From: Gnetum montanum
Lineage: Eukaryota > Streptophyta > Gnetopsida > Gnetales > Gnetaceae
DNA length: 64,000 nucleotides
Direction of reading: 5' to 3'
Assembly (NCBI GenBank): GCA_015680685.1
Contig: MNCI01002686.1
Span: 180,766-244,765 of the forward strand
Position 1 is the first letter of the stretch. Each line of letters opens with the position of its first letter. The notes under the pieces are model-generated. The model was given only the letters and a program-made list of their open reading frames with translations, searched no databases and was not told the DNA's origin. Shown here one piece after another: positions 12,871-23,303 of the stretch. The translations under genes were made by a program, and so were the position numbers.

Positions 12871-13010
12871 TTTTAGTTAGGGAATAAAAATCACAGTGTG
12901 CTCTAAGAATTTATTATAGTAATTGTGAAATGAGATATGAATCTAAGCTTCATTTCAACGATTTAACTATTTTTCACTAGGTCCTAGAAGTGCACAAAAC
13001 AACAAAAAGG

Positions 13011-13028
13011 TCCCCAGCAATGGCACCA
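13011..13028 (-). promoter_or_regulatory. Primer-binding site of element B
   Basis: Minus-strand TGGTGCCATTGCTGGGGA, one base from the LTR end. It resembles TGGCGCCGTTGCCGGGGA, the complement of a plant tRNA-Asp 3' end as I recall it. It anchors 13030-13889 as the 5' LTR of B. Confidence 0.8.
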
Positions 13029-13029
13029 A

Positions 13030-13889
13030 TGATGAGTGGTGAGGTACCCCTACACCCAGCCATATGAATCACTAAGGCATTACTCATGATCCAATTGAAT
13101 TCTATGGACCTATCGTTATCTAATGCACTAGCTCTTCTAAGAAGTGAAATGGGCATTGAGAATGTTCATTGTCTTCCCAACTACACTTTTGAGGTTCAAG
13201 GGTATGGTTTCAGTGTAATTAAGATATATGATTTTCTATCGTTTTATGTTTTATAGATGTAATTTCCTATAACAAGAGTAAAAGGTAAAGTAATTAAAGA
13301 TCTAACTCATCTATTGCCTAGCTAGCCTAACACAAGTAACTACCCCACTTTCTTGGGCTCATCCTAAACACATATAGTACTACTAGGCTACCAAATGTTA
13401 AGCATTGCCAGGTTACCAAGTACTATATGAATGCTCAAAGTGGTCATGCTTGTGTTCATTAACTGCTAGAAATAAATTACTAATTCAAATGCATCAAAAG
13501 AAAGAGTAAGAAAGTAAGATGCAATAAAGAAAATATTAAGCTATTCTTAGTGCTACAAGGTTTGTCAAAAGAGTTTGTTTTATTCCTATCACATTGTTGC
13601 ACTTAGGTACACCAGTGCTTGAACAAAGAACTATACACACTTAGACTCCTTCTATGGGTTCTCAGAAAATATTCTAACTTTGAGGAAAGGAAATGGCAAG
13701 AGCTTTGCCACTTTTCTTGAAAACTAAACTAAAAACTGACTAAAATTTTACTTAAAACTAGAGCCCAGGTGCGATATTTATAGACCCATGGTAGATGCTC
13801 TGATGTCACTTATGCAACATCATAGTAAGACCCTAATGTCTCTGACATCACGTACCTAATGTTATGGCCAACATAAATGCGGTTCATCA
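13030..13889 (-). mobile_element. 5' LTR of element B
   Basis: On the minus strand the LTR runs from TGATGAACCGC (13889) to CCACTCATCA (13030), 860 bp, next to the primer site. TATAAATA lies at 13782-13775. The U3 part (13783-13889) has two palindromic bZIP-type octamers in place of the GATATC array of element C: TGATGTCA at 13801 and TGACATCA at 13843. No second LTR of B is visible. Confidence 0.8.
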
Positions 13890-13935
13890 AGCCACCAACA
13901 TTTTTGACCTTTTATGCCAAATTTGATAACATTTT

Positions 13936-14634
13936 TGATGAGCGGCGAGGAACCCCTACACTCAACCATACGAATACAAGCGTTTCACACATGATCTAGT
14001 TGAATTCCAAGGACTAAGTGCCTATGCACCTTTGTGGAACAAGGATGGGTTGGTTGATCGTTGTCTTCCCAAACTTGTATGTCATGATTGTATGGTTAAG
14101 TAAGCTTGAGGCATATGATTTTTATAGCTTTTATGTTTTTATGTTCTGTGCTAATAGGGAAAGAGAGAGATAACTAAGTAACTAATTTAACTTACCTACT
14201 GATTAACTAGGCTTTAAACTAATCCTAACACCAGTATTCATTCTCACTTGTCGTACACATCCTGAACCAGCACAACACTACTGGGATTACCAAACGCTAA
14301 TCGTTACTGGGTTACCAAGTGTTACACGCATGCTCGAAGTGATCGTACTATGTGTGCTAATAACAGANTTGAATTCTTCTTCTTTGCTTCTTCTTCTTGA
14401 CTGCCCCCCTATTGTGTGCCTAGGCACTATATTTATAGGCTTGGGAGAAACTACTCTAATAATTACAAAATCTGCCACTCTAATTTTAGAGAGAAACTAC
14501 CTCTCTAATAATAACCACTCTAATAATTAAAGTAATTGCTCTAATAATAACCACTCTAATAATTAGAGTAATTACCCTAATAATAACCACTCTAATAATT
14601 ACCACTCTAATTATTAGAGTAACCGCTCTCATCA
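13936..14634 (-). mobile_element. Solo LTR with 5-bp target duplication
   Basis: A 699-bp LTR of the same family on the minus strand, starting TGATGAGAGCGG at 14634 and ending GCTCATCA at 13936. It is flanked by the identical 5-mer ATTTT at 13931-13935 and 14635-14639. No primer site or polypurine tract adjoins it, so it is a solo LTR left by LTR-LTR recombination. TATAAATA is at 14437-14430. One ambiguous base (14368) lies inside. Confidence 0.85.
14454..14634 (-). repeat. 36-bp CTCTAATAATTA array in U3 of the solo LTR
   Basis: CTCTAAT-type units start at 14454, 14478, 14503, 14518, 14539, 14554, 14575, 14590 and 14605 on the plus strand. From 14503 on, the spacings alternate 15 and 21, giving a 36-bp higher-order unit, with one last step of 15. 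Several units are near-palindromes (ACTCTAATAATTAGAGT). The array lies between the LTR start and its TATA box. Confidence 0.85.
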
Positions 14635-14639
14635 ATTTT

Positions 14640-16840
14640 AAACATTTTGGTCTAAATACACTAGCATAAATGAAATTCACAGCATGTGGGCTGTAAATTT
14701 CATTTTACACATTAAAAATTATCCAAGACTTTATCAAAATAAGACCATAGGTTAAGATCTTTGATGAGAAAATAAAGCAATTATTTTTTCTCTTAATTTC
14801 CTATTAAATTACAATTGAGATTTTGGCTACCATGCTTTTTGTTTATCACATGAACTTTCTTGAGGTGTTTCATTGCCTCCTTTTTTGACATTTTGAGGAT
14901 TTACCCATGAGACATTAACAAAGAATGTGAAACACTATAGTAGATTCATCATCAGTGCTTCCTCTCCACACTTGATTCTATGGCTATCAAATCATGCCAA
15001 GGAATGCTCATGATGGTGAAATAAGATTGCAATGGGAGAAGAAGAAGTTAGGATGAGATGATGGCTACATTGGTTATTAGAGAATGATTACATTGGCTAA
15101 CAAATAATTCCCATGGGTTGACATCAAGGTTATGGCATAGTAATGACATATTTGCTAACTAAGGATGTCTCAATGCTTCATGCTTGGACTGCTAGTCACT
15201 TGATGATGTTTAGAGTAACTAGCACTAGGATCTCTCCTTTTTGTTGTATAGTCATTTGTTGCTACATTGGCATCTTGGCTATCTTGGCAATTTTATTTCT
15301 CATTTTTTTTGTAGGAATGAAACCTTCATTGGGCTTTAATGCCAATGTTGAATTTTGTTTCATTTTTCCACTTAATGAAATGTGTTACATTTAGTGAACT
15401 TGATGATTAAGAATGTCAAGAATGTTACATGGCCATGGTGTATGACTGTCGAACATTGGTTTTCATTGTTAACAAGGTAAGAAATGTTGAAGTTTGGCTA
15501 CAAGGTTATGGCTCAGAAAGGATAATTGAGATAATATAGGGTAAGAATTGTTAACAAGGTCAAATAAGCTAGCCAAATCTTGTCTATCAAGATCACTTAG
15601 TGACTCACTATTGTGATGAATTATTCCTTTGCAATTACTTCAAGCACATCCTACAAGAACAAATCTAAGAGTATTGGAAAACAAGTCAAAGAATACATGA
15701 TATTATAGAAGGTTACATGAGGCAACAAGCAAATATATGCCATCATAAGTCACAAATGGTAAAATATGAGAGCATTGTTTTCTTACTTTGTAGATTCATA
15801 CAAAGTTTGTAGTATCTAGAGATGCCAAAAACATAGAAGGTCATGCAAGATTGCTTGTTGTAGGCCACTGGAATTATCAATGTCACTCATTTTTCCAAAC
15901 CTTTAAAAAAATGCAAACAAAAGCTAACAGACAATAAGTTAATGTTAGATATAAGATGGTCTGAGGTGGAAATGGTTGAACTTAGTTTGGATCAAGTATA
16001 GTCATATCCTCGTAAGATCATGTAAAGCTTTTAACGTCAACTTAGAGGGCTTTAGTGATGTCTTGATCAATTAGAGATTTTAATAAGGAACTTAATTTTA
16101 GGGTTTTTTTCTCACCATCATGGATTGAAATGGGGAATTTGACCAAGGAATCCTTTGTGATGCTTCCAACTTCAAGGTCAAGAGCAGTCAGACCACTTTA
16201 GGGTATTAAGGCTATATGGTCAAAAGGTTTCCAAGCTTAAGGTTTTAATTATTCAAGTCATTTAAATGATTGACATCATCAAAAGGGTCTACTTTGACTT
16301 AGAGCCTAGTCAAATTGTTTCCTTGTCTTCTTAGCTCAATTCTACATGTCAACGTAAGCACATCAAGTGGTATTTGCATGATATAATTATTAAATAATGT
16401 TGAAATAATGCAAAATGAGGTAATAATAAGGCATGATAAAGAAAAAAAAGTTAAAAAAAGGTAAACAAGATAATATATGGTAAAAAAAGTTAAAATGAGG
16501 TAGAAACAAAGTAAAACAAGGTAAAAACAAAGTGAAATAAGGTAAAATCAAAGTAAAATGAGGTTAACACAAAGTAAAATATGGCAAATGAGGTTAAAAC
16601 AAGGTCAAATAAGGCAAGAAATGTCAAAATAGTATTAATTAAATTTTTTTAAATAAATTTTTTTGATCATCACCTAGCAAGATAAGCTTTTTCCTAGAAT
16701 GGAAAAAACTAATACTGTAGTCTAAATATCATCCATTCAAAAGAAAAACTTATCCTAGGTGTAAAATGTTAACCTTAACAATAAAAATTGAAATTTTTAG
16801 AGACTTGAGCTACGACAAAATAGTGTGAGCTGAATATGAT
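14640..16840. other. No recognised gene; AT-rich DNA
   Basis: I found no family motif on either strand. An open frame at 15143-15394 is hydrophobic but isolated and unsupported. The part at 16440-16640 is a degenerate repeat. Confidence 0.55.
16440..16640 (+). repeat. Degenerate AAGGTAAAA / AAAGTAAAA repeats
   Basis: About a dozen loosely spaced copies of (a)aaggtaaaa, caaagtaaaa and gaggttaaaa, with no strict period. It looks like a decayed simple repeat. Confidence 0.6.
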
Positions 16841-17039
16841 AAACTTTGAATAAAAATTACAAATTTTTAACTTTCCAAAAAAATGCTCAAGGAGAAAGAT
16901 CATATTACCAATTTGTAGATGATCATGAAGGAGGTAATAACATGTACTTAAAAGCTATGCGAATGGACAAACATCAAGAAATTTGTCCTCACAAGATGAA
17001 AGCTGATCAGAAGATGTTACATTGGATTTATGGTTCATT

Positions 17040-17874
17040 GTGCACTCTTGTAGGTTTTACAATATCTTAGGTACATAATTTTGGTTTGATTGCAGAAGCT
17101 TTAAGTGAGGATAGGTCATCAAAAAAATATGTGACAATAGACATCTTTACAATTTGGGTAGAAAATCTTCACTATGCTTGTTTGAGGAATATCAAATTGC
17201 CCAAAAGGAAGATATAGCTAGCCTATGCAATGGGCTCTCGGGCATTGACCAAAATATATTCTTTTATATTTCTTAAGCATGGCATTCATCCCTTTGCTTG
17301 GTAATATATATCGAACATGGATCAGGCCATACAAAATTCCGTAGTTGACTCCACTAACTCAATTTGTTTCTCAGTTAAGATATCATCATTAGATGACTCT
17401 AGATCCAATATCAAATCAAGGGCATGGTCATAATATGAGACTTGGTTACTCTATCCACAAAGGATGTCCTGGATATATTCATCACCAACCTTGCATAAAA
17501 AACTCGTTGCCTTTCAAATTGGAAAACCAAGATATCCAAGATGTGTTGTCTCCATCATAACTACCCACATTTGACTCCACACTATTAGATTCTAAGTCTT
17601 CATCCTCAGTGTAGATGGCCTTGTCATGACGATTATCCCTCGAATCCATGAGAGAACGTCCAGGTGATCCCACGGTAGAGGTGGAAGGCAACGAGAGACG
17701 TTCATTAATGTTCACATTGACACATTTGTAGGTGGACGGTGATGACTTCTCCATATGCAGATGCTTGTCCAGCACATCGTTAATTCTCTTGCGATCCAGC
17801 GTGATGAGTTCCGAATTTAACGATGCCCCCATTGCACGTACACCTACGCCTATGCTGCTACGTTTCTTATACAT
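17040..17874 (-). pseudogene. CKB-like: Casein kinase II regulatory (beta) subunit pseudogene
   Basis: A nearly full-length copy of the CK2 beta subunit, the regulatory partner that dimerises and docks onto the CK2 catalytic kinase. From the ATG at 17874: DRKRINDVLDKHL, SSPSTYKCVN, the Ser/Thr/Asp/Glu-rich acidic stretch, then TSWISWFSNLKGNEFF, all typical of the plant-specific N-terminus and start of the core. Other frames continue with [50 protein letters not shown] (first half of the zinc site) and VKIFYPNCKDVY, where a second zinc cysteine is Tyr. It ends FLMTYPHLK near 17100. At least three frameshifts and two stops break it, and a segment before FLMTY is deleted. No introns are seen, although plant CKB genes normally have several, so a retrocopy is likely. 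Confidence 0.9.
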
Positions 17875-18500
17875 GTTCTCATCCGCAGTCGCACATTTTG
17901 CAACAGAACCAAAATAATGAAGCTGAGAGTAGTGCGTAGCCTGTAGACCTCAAACCCTAACAATGCTGTCCCGTGTGAATCGTAGCCTCTCTTGCAGCAT
18001 GAGAGGAAGCGCTCCGTCGCATCAATAGGGAGACAACACACGAGGCAAAGTACACCAGAACATGAAATCAAATAAAAAGCAATTAACTTCCTTCCTTCAT
18101 TCCTCGTGCCTTCGATTTGTGAAAGCTGCGTCAAATACAGATGTAGATCTGAATTCCGAAACTGCAATGCGATGCTCCCGCCCTTTGCGCCAGATTAGAT
18201 AACAAAGAAGAGCACAAAGAAGTAGAAAGAAAAATGAACAATAATGGGAATTAGGGCTTGTGTCTATGTCTGGTTTGTATGTATCTATCTCCAATCAGAA
18301 TAGCGATGTTGATGTTATTGCTATTGTTGTTATTGTTGTTGCTGCTGATAATCCGATTGCTATTATTATTGAGATTGAGGGTGAGGATGAGGGTAAAATT
18401 GGTAATTGGTGTATGCCTTACACGCTGGCACAACGTACATGTGGGACTTGATCTAGAAGCGTGTGGGCATCCCAAAGACTAATCCACAGCATGTGGGACC
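17875..18500 (-). other. Upstream region of the CK2-beta pseudogene
   Basis: Upstream of the pseudogene start (minus strand), richer in CpG than its surroundings. It holds aaccctaattccc near 18250 and a GTT/GCT-type trinucleotide run at 18300-18380. It may be retained 5' untranslated or promoter sequence. Open frames here (17850-18167, 18258-18482) look incidental. Confidence 0.45.
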
Positions 18501-18659
18501 TTGTTTTGGCAGCGTAGAAGCTATGAATTAAGGTTTGATAATGTATGGCATCTAATTTCCTTGTTCATTTCTCCACTGTGGAATTTTTTGATAATTTTGT
18601 TTGGCCTACGTCGGGCCTTTTGATAATTTTGTTTGGACTACGTGGGCCCATTAGATAGC

Positions 18660-18805
18660 GTATGATTAGTGTTGACTAGGCCCAAAGTAAGTTTATGCCT
18701 CACACGCTATCTCATATGTTGGGTAGCGTACGAGCAATGTATGCAAAATAAGTGTATGTCTCACATGCTATTCCATACACCGAGTAGTGTATGAGCAACG
18801 TATGA
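18660..18805. repeat. About 62-bp degenerate tandem repeat
   Basis: Two adjacent copies of a unit like aagt-t-tatg-ctcaca-gctat, followed by gtag-gta-gagcaa-gtatg (near 18688 and 18750). Similar fragments lie just before (18650) and in the 18400-18500 stretch (cacacgctggcac). No coding sense. Confidence 0.6.
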
Positions 18806-19077
18806 GACTTTGAATATTTGGGTCATTACTTTGTGGGCCCCCACATCATAAACCTTAATCACTTTTTCAACCTGTGGGGCTAGGTTGACATTTAGGTTGC
18901 ATGTGAAGCTTATTTTCTTCCTTGTTCCCAAGTGTAGCACATGGAGGCTAGATTTGGAATCATAGATTCATGCACACAACATAATCTAACAATTTTGGCT
19001 TTTCTGTACGTCTTGTGTGCCCAAACTATTGCAACAAATCCAAGGATTTTAAGCTTCTTTCTACAGCAGTTAGAGGT

Positions 19078-20039
19078 TGATGAGACACGATATTGCATGC
19101 ACCGCGATATCGCGTACGTGATATCGCGATCGTCGCGATATTGCATCCCATGTGATATCGCGTACGCGATATCGCGGTCTGCCGCCAAATCTATAAATAA
19201 GAGGCGACACTCCCCTCATTTGTCATCCTAGGATAGAAGTAGCGAAGCTCTGGCAGTTTAATCACTCCAAAGATAGAATACTTTTCCATGTGCCCGCAGT
19301 AGGAGTTCCCAAGTCAACGGATCTTTATTTGAGCAGCTTTGTACCTGAACGCAAGTTGTGTACGACAATAAAGACGAGCTTTGTGGATAAACCTTGCACT
19401 GCATGGAATAGGTTTATTACATGTTATTTATTGTTTTCCTAGTAACGCGGCATGAGTACGACTTGGTTACGAGCATTGATGAATGTGTACGGCTAACCAA
19501 GGAATCGGCTACTCATCACGATTAGATTCTCTCACCCTTATCTCCTAGAACGTGGGATGAGTACGACTTGATTACGAGCATCTACGGATGTGTACGGCTA
19601 GTCAAGGAATCTCATCACACTTAGGCTAGTTAGGTGCCTCAGTACGACCACTTCGAGCACGTGTGTTACGTGTGGTGATCCCAGTAACGATTAGTGTTTA
19701 GTAGCAATAGTTGCATAGTTCAGGGTGTGTACAGTAAGTGGGAATGGATGCTAACGCTAGTTAATTTAGACTTAGGTCCTTAGTTAGAGTTAGTTAGTCT
19801 CTCAACCCTTCACCCTTTAGTGTAGAAGACATAAACCAGAAAAGACCAAAAAAATCATATACCTTAGACTTACTTAACCATACACCGTGACAACAACAAG
19901 TAAGTCTGGGAAGACAACGAATGATTAACCCCAAGTGTTCCATGGGGCGTTTAGGCATTTAGTCTGTGAAGTTCGACCGGATCACGCATGCTATGCTTGT
20001 TTCATATGGTTGAGTGTAGTGGTACCTCGCCACTCATCA
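19078..20039 (+). mobile_element. 5' LTR of element C
   Basis: 962 bp, from TGATGAGACACG to CCACTCATCA. TATAAATA at 19192-19199 and a polyadenylation-type AATAAA at 19367-19372 place R between about 19220 and 19390. The U5 part carries a 105-bp period duplication (cgcggcatgagtacgactt at 19446 and cgtgggatgagtacgactt at 19551) that the shorter LTRs of D lack. Confidence 0.93.
19089..19199 (+). promoter_or_regulatory. Phased GATATC array and TATA box in U3 of element C
   Basis: Six GATAT(C/T) cores start at 19089, 19106, 19120, 19137, 19154 and 19168 (steps 17, 14, 17, 17, 14), most inside CGCGATATCGCG-like palindromes. The last two form a perfect 20-bp palindrome, GATATCGCGTACGCGATATC (19154-19173). 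The TATA box starts 19 bp after the last core. The position suggests an upstream promoter element; which protein binds is unknown. Confidence 0.85.
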
Positions 20040-20040
20040 T

Positions 20041-20058
20041 TGGCACCATTGCCGGGGA
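20041..20058 (+). promoter_or_regulatory. Primer-binding site of element C
   Basis: TGGCACCATTGCCGGGGA, one base after the LTR. It matches the complement of a plant tRNA-Asp 3' end (TGGCGCCGTTGCCGGGGA) except at two places, both CG to CA, as methylated-CpG decay would give. Confidence 0.85.
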
Positions 20059-20181
20059 CTAAGTGTTTGTGCGTCAAATAGAACATAAGGGATATCGCTC
20101 ACATCGTTGTGAGCCTTAACGAACCTTCAGGTTAATCAAGATAAAAATTTATATAACGGTGAAATTAGCACACTGATAAAA

Positions 20182-22683
20182 ATGCCTTCTTCTCATAAGA
20201 GGAACTCACCACCTAAGAACCACACACGAGATAGTCGGTAAGATAAAAAACATAACCAAAATCAGCCAAGTCCTAAACAATATAAGATGACATATACTCA
20301 TCCCGATGAGTATATTCCTAATTTTACTTTTGTTCTCCATCAGGATGAACAATTGCGGTAGAGAGATTTGCAAGGTAACATTGTGTTACCCCCAGATCAA
20401 TCAATCTCTCGCATGCTTTTCCGTGCCTTGGTACAGATTGGCATGCAAGAGAATTTCGCGGAATACGTTGCGGAAGATTTTGACATGAGGGATTATTATC
20501 CAACAGATGCCCAACGTATGAGAGACTTAAGGCAGGAGAGCCAACATACATGGTTGAAGGGCAAGGCCCCGCACGTCCTTAGCGAAATAGAAGACGAGGA
20601 ACCCTTTATCACGGGTTCTTTAGTAAAGGATTTTCCCCCTCCTAACCATGGTGAGGAGGTTGAGTATCAGAACCTACGATCAACAATACATATCCCTGGT
20701 TTTGATGCCCGTGAACACCAGCTGTTCACAGAAGGAACAACCACTCATGCTAAGGACAGGCACTTTGATCGTCACAACGATCGGGGCCGGAGTAGCTGAA
20801 GAGAAGGCAAGAAACATCATCATGGCGATGGTTCCCCTTCTTCTTCCCCTTCTTCCCATCACTCACCCTCTCCTTCCACATCTGGGTGCAACGACCATGA
20901 ACATAGAGGTGAGGATAAAAGTAAAAAGGATGAAAAAGCTCGACAGGAAAGTCAAGAGAGAGGACTAGGGCAAGGACGTAGGGAGAGTAGGGAACAACAC
21001 AGACATCACAGACGTCATGAAAGAGATGATCATGACGATCCCCTACTCGCAACCTGAAGTATGCTTGACATAACAGAGGTAGTTAGGATTCCCACAAGGC
21101 ATTTAAAGGATAGCAGGATCAAATGATTAGACATGAACAACATCCCACGGTTTGAAGGGGGATACAATGCTGATCCGCAATCATTTATAGGCATTCCACG
21201 ATGCCTGTGCCTTGCAGAATATAGAAAACGAGTGGTAAAAACTTAAGTTGTTCCCATGGACACTCACCAAAGAAGCAGAGAGTTGGTACCGGTCCTTAGA
21301 ACTGGAAACCATCAGGAGGTGGAGTACGATACTAGAACTGTTCAACGAGAAGTATCAAACGTACTCTAGCGTGTTCAATTTGCATAAGCAGATCTAGGCT
21401 GGAAGCAAGGTACACACGAACCCTTGGATGCTGCCATGGCCCGCTATTACACATTGTTACATCGTTGCCCAGGCCATGGGTACACTCAGCGGGATCAACT
21501 TCAACACATCGTGGATGGGCTAAGGAATGAAACTAGAAGAACCCTTGGGACTTATGCCCAAGGGAGACTCTCACAACTTAGAGCCCATGAAGTACGTAGC
21601 TTGTTGGAGCAAGTAGCAAAGGAAGAGAATGAGCTACGCAAAAGGGAAAGTATGGAAGAGTATAATCGTGATCCCTCCCTTTGAAAGAAGGGAGTGAAAT
21701 TCTATGATGAAGAGGATGAGTCACCAATCGAAGAATTGGTGAACCGGAAAACCTTGCCAATCAAACAATTAACAACAAAATTATCAGCTAAGGTAGATGA
21801 TGTATGGAGTTCCTTAGACTCTAAGATTGAAATAGTCTTGAAAATTGTAGAAGAGTCTAAGGTAGAACAAAGTAGTGAAAAAGGTAAGAAAAAGTGAGGA
21901 GATTTAGGCCTTGCACATAACAAGGGTAAGGGAAAAATCACTAAATCCGATGTGGCTAAGGATTCTAATTCAGACGATGATGGTGAATGTGAGATCTGCC
22001 ATTATGACCATCCTAAGGGATGTTTCCCCATCATCTCACATCTACAGGAGTCGGGGGTGTATGTGCTTAATCCAAGACTCAACCAGCAGCAAACACCCCG
22101 CAGGTTACCTTATCCACAAGGTAACCCAAGGCAGTTCCACCAACCCTTAACATATTATCCAAGTGGAACTCCACCACATTCCATCAGACAGCATCAGCAG
22201 TGGCAATACCCACAGTCATGGGGGATGCCACTACCAACACAATAGTACCCTTACAGGTAGCCTGATCCATATGGTTATTATGTGTAGCAGTTGATTTCTC
22301 CAAGTGACTCTATGGGTCACACAACCCCCAACCATCACTACCAAGCTCGGGAGTACTTTAGAAGGACTCCTTCTCCTCCAGGGGACACTCCATACCCACA
22401 CCATCCTCCTAATCCATCCACACCTCTTCCACCACAAGTAGTTTCCATAACACCTCCTGCTCCAACAATGCAAGGGGAACTTCCTCCTTAACCGCAGCAA
22501 CGTCACGCTGTGAGAGCTATAAATATCCAACCTACTGGTGGTTCTGACAATTGTAAAAAGAGAAGACCTTACTTCAGAACCAAAAGCCCAAATAAACTCT
22601 CGCAACAACAAACAGTTGAGGCCATGTACACTCCTCCATCACCATCTAACACTTCGAAGAACCTTCAATCCAACAGAGCGTAA
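20182..22683 (+). pseudogene. gag pseudogene of element C
   Basis: Starts MPSSHKRNSPPKNH at 20182, about 120 bp after the primer site, then YTHPDEYIPNFTF and an open stretch at 20368-20799. A Ser/His/Pro linker follows (20810-20900), then DMNNIPRFEGGYNADPQSF (about 21131-21187). The capsid core is YYTLLHRCPGHGYTQRDQ (about 21445-21498), with VDGLRNETRRTLGTYAQGRL after it; this ordering is that of Athila-type Gag. The knuckle CEICHYDHPKGC (about 21991-22026) keeps all four ligands, CX2CX3HX3C. The tail is Pro/Gln-rich. At least six stops or frameshifts break it. Confidence 0.88.
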
Positions 22684-22689
22684 CGCATA

Positions 22690-23303
22690 CAGTTATGTTA
22701 ACGCATACCGTAACTGACTGGATCAAGGTAGGCCACATTCCTAGAAAACTAACTGACCCTGGGAGTCTCTTAATCTATTTGCAGATCGTCGGAAATAAAC
22801 CACATAGGGCTCTTCTTGACTTAGGTTCCGGAGTCAACTTAATTTCACGATAGATGTATCACGCCTGGAACCTACCCCAACTCAAGAAGAGCAACATTTA
22901 ACTAGAGCTGGCAGACTAGTCCATCACCATTCCCCTAGGATTGGTGGGGGACATCATCACCACTGTGTGTGGTTGGTCTTACCTAGCTGATTTTCTAGTA
23001 ATTGAAGTGAACAATAATGAAGGGGACTTCTTGATTATAATGGAAAGGGAATGGCTGAGTACAATAGACGCATGCCTCAATATCTCTAAGATAAACATAT
23101 GTGGAAAGATCGAGAAGAGGAAAGTTCCATGCATCACATACAGTGATTCATCGGGTGATGACATGAAGGAATTGTCTCCATGTAACAGGTGTGCCCAAAT
23201 AACTTTGAACCAAAGATGCCAGTATGTAGCAACCACACAACTAGTAGTAGACACCCTATGGTTGACAGCTACACAAAGGAGCAGAAAAATGTACATGGAA
23301 TGA
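22690..23303 (+). pseudogene. Aspartic protease pseudogene of element C
   Basis: Begins with THTVTDWIKVGHIPRKLTDP, shared with D. The active site reads ALLDLGSGVNLIS, so the D-S-G triad of retropepsins is D-L-G here. Next are GLVGDIITTVCGWSY, then DFLIIMEREWLSTIDACLNI (usual I-M-G-R-A-W-L-S), then KVPCITYSDSS and a Cys-containing tail. An open part runs 22941-23303. After about 20 more recognisable residues (LLRNSNK, near 23415) coding similarity stops; in elements B and J this is where sequence leading into RT begins. Confidence 0.85.

Noticed and set aside
18258-18482. Leu-run frames on both strands
   Set aside because: They come from a GTT/GCT trinucleotide run upstream of the CK2-beta pseudogene.
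20041-20058. tRNA-like sequence at the primer sites
   Set aside because: Only the 18-nt complement of a tRNA 3' end is present; no tRNA arms surround it.
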